From Bradyrhizobium sp. 170 (GTDB taxonomy: Bacteria > Pseudomonadota > Alphaproteobacteria > Rhizobiales > Xanthobacteraceae): a DNA stretch of 64,000 nt. Where the stretch lies: NCBI RefSeq assembly GCF_023101085.1, contig NZ_CP064703.1, positions 3,720,001-3,784,000 on the forward strand, written 5' to 3'. This document shows, one piece after another, positions 57,392-64,000 of this stretch (positions within the stretch are counted from its first letter, which is position 1; every line of letters begins with the position of its first letter). Both the position numbers and the translations under genes were made by a program. Under the pieces are notes generated by a model. It saw nothing but the letters and a program-made list of their open reading frames with translations. It was not told the DNA's origin and ran no database searches.

Positions 57392-57751
57392 ATGCACATG
57401 CTGGATTGGAATACATATCGGCAGCAGCTTCTCGCCGGGGTCGGCGGCTTCGGCAAGCTCAACCCCGATATCATCAAGGGCTACACCACCCTCAGCCGGG
57501 CCGGCCAGAAGGACGGTCACCTCGATGAAAAGACCCGCGAACTCGTCGCGCTTGCGGTCGCCGTCACCCTGCGCTGCGACGGCTGCATCACAGTACATTC
57601 CGCGGAGGCCCGGGAACGGGGTGCGACCAGGGAAGAGATAGCCGAAGTGCTGGGTGTTGCGGTCTCCGTCAATGCCGGCGCGGCCGTCGTCTATTCCACC
57701 CGCGCGCTCGACGCATTCGACGCCGCCGCCGAAATCAATCCCAACCCCTGA
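57392..57751 (+). CDS. Carboxymuconolactone-decarboxylase-family (AhpD-like) protein
   Basis: A 119-residue all-helical redox protein with the CxxC motif RCDGCITVHSAEA near residue 66 and REEIAEVLGVAVSVNAGAA. In this family the cysteine pair reduces peroxides or other oxidants, with a histidine two residues on. ATG follows GAGGAG. First gene of a cluster with DUF417 ten bases downstream. A degraded paralogue lies at 51.0 kb. Confidence 0.88.
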   Translation: MHMLDWNTYRQQLLAGVGGFGKLNPDIIKGYTTLSRAGQKDGHLDEKTRELVALAVAVTLRCDGCITVHSAEARERGATREEIAEVLGVAVSVNAGAAVVYSTRALDAFDAAAEINPNP

Positions 57752-57760
57752 GGCGAACTC

Positions 57761-58408
57761 ATGATCGGCTATCTTCGTCTGCCGCTTTTCTGGATCGCTC
57801 ATTCCGATCGGGTCGGCATCCCGCTGATGCGCGTCGCCATCGCGATCGTCTTCCTGTGGATCGGCGCGCTCAAATTCGCGCCCTATGAAGCCGACAGCAT
57901 CACGCCCTTCGTCGCCAACAGCCCGTTTATGTCGTTCTTCTACGAGCATCCGACCGAGTACAAGGCGCACCTCACGCACGAGGGTGAGTTGAAGCCGGCC
58001 GAGCGGGCTTGGCAGACCGCGAATAACACCTATGGCTTTTCCGACGGGCTCGGAACTATGGAGATAACGATCGGCCTGCTGACGCTGCTCGGCGTGTTCT
58101 CGCGCCGATGGGGCATCGTGGGCGCGACGCTCTCGTTCCTGACGCCGTTCGTGACGTTGTCTTTCCTGATCACGACGCCAGACGCGTGGGTCTCTGCGCT
58201 TGGCGATGCGCAGCACGGCTTCCCTTATCTGTCAGGCGGCGGACGGCTCGTGCTGAAGGATGTCATGCTGTTGGCCGGCGGCCTGCTGATCATGGCGGAC
58301 AGCGCCCGCGCCTTCCTTGAGGCGCGCCCTTCTTGGTGGACCGCACAAAGAACGCCCAGAAGTCAAAGGAAAGATCAATCCGAACGGTCGGATTCCGACC
58401 TTGGTTGA
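57761..58408 (+). CDS. DUF417 (RclC/YkgB-like) membrane protein
   Basis: A 215-residue inner-membrane protein of the DUF417 family: GIPLMRVAIAIVFLWIGALKFAPYEADSI near residue 20, SPFMSFFYEHP, a helix-rich centre and KDVMLLAGGLLIMADSARAF. E. coli RclC, of the reactive-chlorine response operon, is in this family. The C-terminal tail (WWTAQRTPRSQRKDQSER) is polar. Ten bases after the AhpD-like gene, so probably one operon. Confidence 0.85.
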   Translation: MIGYLRLPLFWIAHSDRVGIPLMRVAIAIVFLWIGALKFAPYEADSITPFVANSPFMSFFYEHPTEYKAHLTHEGELKPAERAWQTANNTYGFSDGLGTMEITIGLLTLLGVFSRRWGIVGATLSFLTPFVTLSFLITTPDAWVSALGDAQHGFPYLSGGGRLVLKDVMLLAGGLLIMADSARAFLEARPSWWTAQRTPRSQRKDQSERSDSDLG

Positions 58409-58454
58409 TGGTGATCTCGTGATGTCAGCCCGCCCAAACCAAAGGAGAGAAGTC

Positions 58455-59635
58455 ATGGATTCCATTTCACGCCGCCAGATCTGGCAGTGACCGCTGCCGG
58501 AGGCCTCCTGACGACAACCACAGTTGTGAACGCGCAATCCGGGCCGTTCCAGTCCAGGCCGGGGGACGGGGGAGTTGCGCGAGCAGCGACGGAGCTGCCT
58601 CCGGGCGACAAAGTCGCTTACCACGATCCCAAAGAGGTGGCAGACACGCCCGATTTCCGCTTCTCGCTCGACGGCAACCGCCCGAAGGTGACGTCGGGCG
58701 GCTGGGCGAAGGAGGCCACCGTCCACCAGTTCCCCATCAGCAAGGGGATCGCGGGCGTCCACATGTTCCTCGATCCGGGCGGGTCGCGCGAGCTACACTG
58801 GCACGCAATCGCAGCCGAATGGGCCTATGTCATCGACGGGCGCTGCCAGACGGTGGTTCTCGACCCGTCAGGGGCGAGCGAGATCAACAACTACGGGCCG
58901 GGCGATCTATGGTTCTTCCCCAAGGGCCACGGTCACTCGATCCAGACCATCGGCGACAAGCCCTGCCACTTCATCCTCGCGTTTGACAACGGCGCCTTTT
59001 CCGAGCACGGCACCTTCTCGATCACGGACTGGATCGACGTGACGCCCAAGGACATGCTGGCGCTCAGCTTCGGCGCGCCGAAGGACGTCTTCGACGCCTT
59101 CCCGAAGGGCGAGACCTACATCCAGGCGGGCCCGGTGCTGCCCGCGTCGGAAGCCCTCGACGCGCCCTGGCCTAAGGAGTCGACGCACAAGTTCAGCCTG
59201 CTGCACGACAACCGGGCGGCGCGCGACTTCGATGGCGGCACGTTCCGCCTCGCGACGGTCGATGAGTGGCCCATCTCCAAGAGCATGTCAGGCGGCGTGA
59301 TGAGCATCAAGCCGGGCGCCATGCGAAACCTGCATTGGAACGTGAACGCGAACGAGTGGCACTACTATCTGCGCGGCGTGGCGCTCTTCGGCTCGGGCGG
59401 GCGCGGCAAGGTGGCCGAGTTCCAGCCGGGCGACGTCGCCTATATTCCGCAGGGCTTCGGGCACGCGATCAAGAACGTCGGCGATGAAGATCTGGAAATC
59501 GAGCAGACTTGGGACAACGGCAAGTTCGAAGAGATTGACCTCGCCAAGTGGATGCAATCCAGCCCGCGATACCTGTTGGCCAACAACTTTGCCGGGGTAC
59601 CCGAAACAACGATTACCAGGCTTAAGCAGACATAA
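58455..59635 (+). pseudogene. Exported bicupin (oxalate-decarboxylase-like), signal peptide frameshifted
   Basis: The mature part from 58487 encodes two cupin domains as in oxalate decarboxylase. The first site is intact (GGSRELHWHAIAAEWAYVID ... GHGHSIQ). The second reads MRNLHWNVNANEWHYYL, with Asn in place of the second His, and FGHAIKN later. Before it, ATG 58455 opens MDSISRRQIWQ, a twin-arginine start, then a stop; adding one base at 58489 joins it to VTAAGGLLTTTTVV and a full TAT signal. Without that base the protein would lack its export signal and a start with ribosome site. Confidence 0.75.
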
Positions 59636-59868
59636 GCGGCGCCCGGCATGCTATTCGGAATTGGGTCACGCCGGAATTTATGTGTCGGCCGCGTCGGACC
59701 GGGTTCACGGGCCGGATGGCCAGTGAGCTCCAGGTCCTGTTCTATCCCGTCACTGATGATGTCTCCGACAATGGCTCGTACGGCAGCAGCCTGCTGGCCC
59801 ACCTATCGCGTGTCGGCCGCGGACATTTTCTTCCTCCAAGCTTCCGAAACACGGGTTGGAGGTCTCTC

Positions 59869-60861
59869 ATGAGAATCAAGGTTCCGGTCGTGCCGGCCTC
59901 GTTCTTCGGCATGGTCATCGGTTTGGCCGGTCTCGGCACGGTCTGGCGCTGGGCGCATCAGGTCTGGGGCCTGCCGGCTGTCGTCGGCGAAGCGATCATC
60001 TGGCTTTCAATCGCCGTATGGGTGGGTCTTACGATCCTCTACATCGCCAAATGGTCCGTCGCCTGCGACGACGCCAGTGCCGAGGTCGCGGACCCCGTCC
60101 AGTGCTGTTTCGTCGGCCTGATCGGCGTCGCGACCATGCTCGTCGCCGGCGGTATCCAGCCCTATTCGCCCGCGCTTGCAGTGATCCTGTTCACGGCCGG
60201 CGCCGCCTTCGCGTTCGGCTTCGCGGTCTGGCGCACCGGCGGTCTCTGGCGGGGCGAGCGCGAGCACGCCGCAACGACCGCAGTCCTCTATCTGCCGAGC
60301 GTCGCCGGCAGTTTTGTCACCGCCATCACCGCCGCGGCGCTCGGCTATGCCGATTGGGGGCAAGTGATCTTTGGCGGCGGCCTCTTTTCCTGGCTCGCTA
60401 TCGAATCCGTGCCGCTCGGGCGCATGCTGACCGGTCCGGAACTCGCCGCCGCGCTTCGCCCGACGCTCGGCATCCAACTCGCCCCGGCGCCGGTCGGTGC
60501 GGTCGCCTATCTCAGCGTCACACAAGGCCCGCCGGACGTGTTCGCCCATGCGCTGATCGGCTATGGCGTGCTGCAGTTGCTGATCCTCCTCCGCCTCCTG
60601 CCGTGGATTGGCCCGGGCGGGTTCACGCCCTCCTACTGGGCCTTCACCTTCGGCATCACCGCACTGGCGACGGCGCCGTTGAAGCTTCTCGCTCGCGGCG
60701 ACAGCGGCGCGATTGCCGACCTTGCCGGCATCCTGTTCGGCGCGGCGAACCTAGCGGTCGCCGCCGTCATGATCGGCACGGTCCTGCTTGCGATGCGAGG
60801 AAAGTTGTTCGCGAAGACCGTGACCTTTCGCCTCTTGGCGCACGGCTCCCCCGCAGGGTGA
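59869..60861 (+). CDS. tehA: TehA/SLAC1-family membrane transporter
   Basis: A 330-residue integral membrane protein with about ten helices of the tellurite-resistance/dicarboxylate transporter (TDT) family. The first helix begins VPVVPASFFGMVIGLAGLG and the ligand-facing helix pattern repeats. The start at 59869 follows GGAGG at six bases. Anion channel or tellurite/dicarboxylate export is the family role; the substrate is unknown. About 230 bp separate it from the bicupin gene. Confidence 0.85.
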   Translation: MRIKVPVVPASFFGMVIGLAGLGTVWRWAHQVWGLPAVVGEAIIWLSIAVWVGLTILYIAKWSVACDDASAEVADPVQCCFVGLIGVATMLVAGGIQPYSPALAVILFTAGAAFAFGFAVWRTGGLWRGEREHAATTAVLYLPSVAGSFVTAITAAALGYADWGQVIFGGGLFSWLAIESVPLGRMLTGPELAAALRPTLGIQLAPAPVGAVAYLSVTQGPPDVFAHALIGYGVLQLLILLRLLPWIGPGGFTPSYWAFTFGITALATAPLKLLARGDSGAIADLAGILFGAANLAVAAVMIGTVLLAMRGKLFAKTVTFRLLAHGSPAG

Positions 60862-61176
60862 GGAGCAGTTTCCGCGCTCGGGTGGCACCAACTGGACTGA
60901 TCGCCTTCCTGTGCTCGCATCCGCGCTCCCAACGATCCCACGCAGATCGGTGATCCTGGACGCGGAGCTCGTATCTGAGGACGGGTTCAAAGTGCTGGTT
61001 CTCCAGAGATGCGGTACCCTTTGACCGTTGCCTGCTTGCGGGCATTGTCTATCCATAATCGGAAAAGGCAGTTGCCCATCTTGATCCATGAGCCGCAGCG
61101 GTCAATCCAGAAGGATAGCGGGGAGGGAGGTGAAGCGGCAGCCTTCCTTGCCGGCATAGATGTGGTTTGGTTGAGC
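60862..61176. other. Intergenic between tehA and AraC gene
   Basis: About 315 bp, convergent genes on both sides. No coding sequence or clear hairpin seen. Confidence 0.4.
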
Positions 61177-62250
61177 CTAATCCTCTCGGTGGCCCCGATA
61201 TTCGGTCGGCGTAAGTCCGGTGATTTTACGAAATGCTCTCGTGAACGAACTCGTTTCGCGAAAGCCAAGCTGGATGCCGATCTGTGTCACAGAGAGCGCC
61301 GGCCCCCGCAGCAGGCTCCTGGCGCGATCCATCCGGCGGTCCATATGGTAGCGATGCGGCGGCACGCCGAAGGATTGTTTGAAGGCGCGCGCAAAGTGAA
61401 AGACGCTCAGATCGACAAGCTCCGCGAGAGCGACCAACGAAACGTCCTCCGCGAGATGCTCCTCGATGAATTCCACCACGCGCTTCTGCTGCCACACTGG
61501 CAAGCCGCCACGCATCGGCCTCGCCACAACGGACGTGGTTCGTTCCAATCGGATGAGTTCGTGCATCAGTACCAGACTCAAGGCCTCTGCATACTGGCGG
61601 CTTCCCGGATCGCAGTTCCCGACCTCGGCCTTCAGTTTGAGCGCCGTATTCCAGACGGCTTGATCGAAGAAGAACAGTCGCGGACTGATCGTGGGACAAG
61701 TGATGCCAGTTTCCGGATCAAACAACGAATCCTGCACATCAATATAGAAATATGTGACGCGCGTGAGAACTCGCGGCGTCTGCCATCCGTAGAAGCGATG
61801 CCCGGCAGGCACGAAGCTGAGCTTGCAATTGAACTCGCGCAAAGTCGATTTTGGCAAACCCTCGATAAGCGTCTCGCCTTCATGTCGTTCTGCACGCTCG
61901 TAAGCGACCAGCAGATGCCTTCGCGCTTGGAAGCCGTATTCGAACGTTTCGCGCCGGGTGACCTCTACCGTGTCCGCTTGTATTGCGCCCCAGTTCGCTA
62001 GTTGCCGGCGAGCGATATCGGGCGGCGAAATTTCAACGATTGATGGAGGGGAGGGACGAGAATAACCCGCAATGCTGCTGCCGAGGTCACTCATACTGCC
62101 TCCAGACAGGCGCACTGGCTCTTCTCCTCGGCCAGCATTCTTCTGTCGAGACATGGAAGCGGCGGTGGGATCATTTTTCATCAAGCCAACATTGCTGTTC
62201 GCGGCCAAAGAGTGCTGTCCGCCTTTGTGGGAACTGTAGTCGAGGGCCAA
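61177..62250 (-). CDS. AraC-family transcriptional regulator
   Basis: A 357-residue regulator with a divergent N-terminal ligand domain (residues 60-240) and two HTH motifs at the C-terminus (VSLVALAELVDLSVFHFARA and LSVTQIGIQLGFRETSSFTR), ending GLTPTEYRGHRED. The frame is open from 62250, but ATGs at 62154 and 62094 are also possible; the first 50 residues have no domain. Divergent from the dehydrogenase-like gene at 62.5 kb across a pair of palindromes. Confidence 0.82.
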   Translation of the reverse strand: MALDYSSHKGGQHSLAANSNVGLMKNDPTAASMSRQKNAGRGEEPVRLSGGSMSDLGSSIAGYSRPSPPSIVEISPPDIARRQLANWGAIQADTVEVTRRETFEYGFQARRHLLVAYERAERHEGETLIEGLPKSTLREFNCKLSFVPAGHRFYGWQTPRVLTRVTYFYIDVQDSLFDPETGITCPTISPRLFFFDQAVWNTALKLKAEVGNCDPGSRQYAEALSLVLMHELIRLERTTSVVARPMRGGLPVWQQKRVVEFIEEHLAEDVSLVALAELVDLSVFHFARAFKQSFGVPPHRYHMDRRMDRARSLLRGPALSVTQIGIQLGFRETSSFTRAFRKITGLTPTEYRGHRED

Positions 62251-62278
62251 ACTAAAGCGGATGGGTTTTCCGCGCCAT

Positions 62279-62311
62279 TAAATTGCCGTTCAGACACTAA
62301 ATTCGATTTTA
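62279..62311. promoter_or_regulatory. Two divergently oriented TAAA-N6-TTTA sites
   Basis: A near copy (62279-62292, TTCA end) faces the AraC gene and an exact copy (62298-62311, core TTCGAT) faces the dehydrogenase-like gene. Their starts are 19 bp apart. Each keeps the orientation found elsewhere towards its own gene. Confidence 0.5.
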
Positions 62312-62512
62312 CTCGAGGCGGAATGCGCGAGCCCAGGCGCGCGTGCGTCATGCGAGTGCCAAGCTGGGCGACGGAGATCGGGAAATCCAGGCAAGACAAC
62401 GCAACGCGCGGCAAGCTGAGACAAGCACGGGATCCGTTCATCCCCAGATCCCGGATGTGCCCGTCGCAAGGTGCGCATCAATCGGTGCGGCTGCGCTGGG
62501 TCAGGAGTTCCT

Positions 62513-63538
62513 ATGTCCGAGCACGAACCCGGCTCTCCTCTCACTTCCGGAGGTGCGTCCGTAGTTCCGTCCCGCGAGCGCGGAGGCGTTTCGAAATTGG
62601 CCGCTGCCCGCCCGCCGGCGCTGGGCGAAATTGGGTTTGTCGGCCTCGGCCGCATGGGGGCGGCGATGGCCGCCAACCTCGCGGCCAAGGGACGACAGGT
62701 GATCGCCTATGTCCGCCGCCCGGATCGGGTCGGCGAGCTTGAGGCACTCGGTCTGAGGCCCACCACGGACATTGGCGATCTGCTCCACTGCGACGTCGTC
62801 ATCAGCATGTTGCCGGACGACGACGTCGTGCGCGAAGTCGTGTTCGGTCGCACGGAGGTTGGCCTCGACGGTCTGGCCGCGGGTCTGATGCCCGGCGCAA
62901 TCCATCTGTCGATGAGTACGATCAGCACGGCGGCTGCATCGTTGCTGGCGCGCGAGCATGCGCGGAACGGACAAGGTTATGTCGCTGCGCCGGTCTTCGG
63001 GAATCCGGATGCCGCCAAGGCGCGCCAGCTGTTCATCGTTGCCGCCGGCGTCGCGGCCGATGTCGAGCGCTGCCAGCCGATCCTCGACAGCCTCGGACAA
63101 AGGACGTTCGTGATCGGTGACGAGCCGGGAAACGCAAATCTCGTCAAACTGCTCGGCAATATGATGAGCGCCACGGCACTAGAGATGCTCGGAGAAGTCG
63201 TTGCCGTACTCCGGAAGCATGGGCTGGATCCCCAGCCCTTCATCGACATCATGACGAGCACAATGTTCGGCGGGCGTGCGCACAAAATTTACGGCGACAA
63301 GATTGCTCGACAGAGCTACGCCCCGGGATTTGTCTTACCCCTCGTGCTCAAGGATGTGCGGCTTGCCCTTGCAGAAGCAGAGAACGCGGGCGCTCCGATG
63401 CCATCGGTGGGCGTGGTTCGAGACCGGTTAATCACGGGAATCGCGCGGGGTTACGGCGAACTCGACTGGACCGCCCTGGGGCGCATCGCCGAGGAGGAAG
63501 CCGGTCTCTACGCCGCGCCACCGGTCGCTGCCGATTGA
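62513..63538 (+). CDS. NAD(P)-dependent beta-hydroxyacid dehydrogenase family protein
   Basis: A 341-residue 3-hydroxyisobutyrate/6-phosphogluconate dehydrogenase-like protein. It has the Rossmann motif GFVGLGRMGAAMA near residue 42, the substrate-loop segment STISTAAASLLA, YVAAPVFGNPDAAKARQL, and the catalytic lysine helix GNANLVKLLGNMM. The ATG at 62513 follows AGGAG; an upstream in-frame ATG at 62471 lacks one. The N-terminal 35 residues are an extra polar extension. Substrate unknown. Confidence 0.85.
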   Translation: MSEHEPGSPLTSGGASVVPSRERGGVSKLAAARPPALGEIGFVGLGRMGAAMAANLAAKGRQVIAYVRRPDRVGELEALGLRPTTDIGDLLHCDVVISMLPDDDVVREVVFGRTEVGLDGLAAGLMPGAIHLSMSTISTAAASLLAREHARNGQGYVAAPVFGNPDAAKARQLFIVAAGVAADVERCQPILDSLGQRTFVIGDEPGNANLVKLLGNMMSATALEMLGEVVAVLRKHGLDPQPFIDIMTSTMFGGRAHKIYGDKIARQSYAPGFVLPLVLKDVRLALAEAENAGAPMPSVGVVRDRLITGIARGYGELDWTALGRIAEEEAGLYAAPPVAAD

Positions 63539-63598
63539 AGTTGGACTTGTCCGCCATCCACAGCCTGAAGGCGCATCCACGGAAGAAAGAACAGGATT

Positions 63599-64000
63599 AT
63601 GACTCATCAATCAGAAGCTCTCGCAATGAAACTGCCGCTTACCGAGATTCCCGGCACGTCGCTCAAGGTGTCGCCCGTCGCCATTGGCACCTGGGCCATC
63701 GGCGGGTGGATGTGGGGCGGAACCGACGAAGCTGAATCTGTCGCCACTATCCAGGCCGCTTTCGAGCACGGCATCAACCTTGTCGACACCGCCCCCGTCT
63801 ACGGATTCGGCCGCTCTGAAGAGATCGTTGGCAGGGCGATCGCTGAAAGCGGGTCACGCTCGCACGTGCTAATTGCCACCAAGGCTGGACTTCAATGGGA
63901 GAACGGAAGGGTATCTCGCAACGCCAGCCGCGCCCGCATCATGCGCGAGGTCGAAGATTCCTTGCGCAGGCTTCGAACCGATTACATCGATATCTATCAG
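63599..64000 (+). CDS. Aldo/keto reductase, N-terminal part (cut by window end)
   Basis: TIM-barrel NADPH oxidoreductase. Visible are LPLTEIPGTSLKVSPVAIGT at the start, the catalytic Asp-Tyr in NLVDTAPVYGFGRSEEIVG, the lysine in VLIATKAGLQW, and DYIDIYQ where the window ends. The ATG at 63599 has AGGA at short spacing; ATG 63626 is the alternative. It follows the dehydrogenase-like gene by 60 bp and may share its transcript. Confidence 0.88.
   Translation, partial: MTHQSEALAMKLPLTEIPGTSLKVSPVAIGTWAIGGWMWGGTDEAESVATIQAAFEHGINLVDTAPVYGFGRSEEIVGRAIAESGSRSHVLIATKAGLQWENGRVSRNASRARIMREVEDSLRRLRTDYIDIYQ

Noticed and set aside
3861..62311. TAAA-N6-TTTA sites as CtrA boxes (TTAA-N7-TTAA)
   Set aside because: Most copies have TTTA rather than TTAA in the second half and several lack TTAA in the first; the fit to CtrA is poor.

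Overview
The window is GC-rich DNA from an alphaproteobacterium, most likely a Bradyrhizobium/Afipia/Rhodopseudomonas relative. The grounds are a C4-pathway 5-aminolevulinate synthase, a DUF3305/DUF3306/TorD formate dehydrogenase cluster, sorAB and soxCD sulfite oxidation genes, FixJ-type regulators, a DUF3551 protein and many small Sec/TAT-exported proteins. I saw no rRNA, tRNA, CRISPR array or intact mobile element. One IS5-type transposase remnant is present.

Layout. 0-2 kb: 3' part of soxC and soxD. 2-8.5 kb: CrtC/AttH-like protein, FMN reductase, a multiply frameshifted MFS pump, a frameshifted lactate dehydrogenase, Dps. 8.7-13.7 kb: a cytochrome bo quinol oxidase operon (cyoE-A-B-C-D, minus strand). 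14.2-19.7 kb: RND efflux permease, adaptor and a Thr/Ala/Pro-rich exported protein. 20-26 kb: an OmpR/histidine kinase pair, RpoH, small exported proteins and an orphan histidine kinase. 26.4-34.2 kb: the membrane-bound formate dehydrogenase cluster, including a DUF3306-TorD fusion and a broken fdhD. 34.4-36.6 kb: a signal-less sulfite oxidase, a DUF202 protein and a sorB remnant. 36.7-41.2 kb: hemA, aquaporin, catalase, HD protein. 41.6-42.7 kb: small cysteine-rich proteins. 43.3-50.7 kb: PAS kinase, FixJ-like regulator, sorAB, receiver-only protein and another orphan kinase. 50.9-55.9 kb: DoxDA thiosulfate:quinone oxidoreductase, an exported DsrE-like protein, the IS5 remnant and a porin. 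56.1-64 kb: two AraC regulators around a carboxymuconolactone-decarboxylase/DUF417/bicupin/TehA cluster, then a hydroxyisobutyrate-dehydrogenase-like gene and a partial aldo/keto reductase.

The genes suggest chemotrophic respiration on one-carbon and reduced-sulfur donors. Formate dehydrogenase, SorAB, SoxCD and DoxDA would feed electrons to quinone or cytochrome c, and the bo oxidase would be a quinol sink. Dps, catalase, RpoH, FMN reductase and the efflux pump add stress defence.

The two most notable unexplained signals are regulatory. The first is a directional palindrome, C-TAAA-N6-TTTA-(A/C/G)T, in at least ten exact copies plus three near copies, all intergenic and all oriented the same way towards the next gene. 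The second is a conserved block of about 60 bp upstream of sorA and of the kinase gene at 49374, with a partial match before the receiver gene. The window also has an unusual number of single-base frameshifts and gene remnants, which are either real decay or sequence errors.
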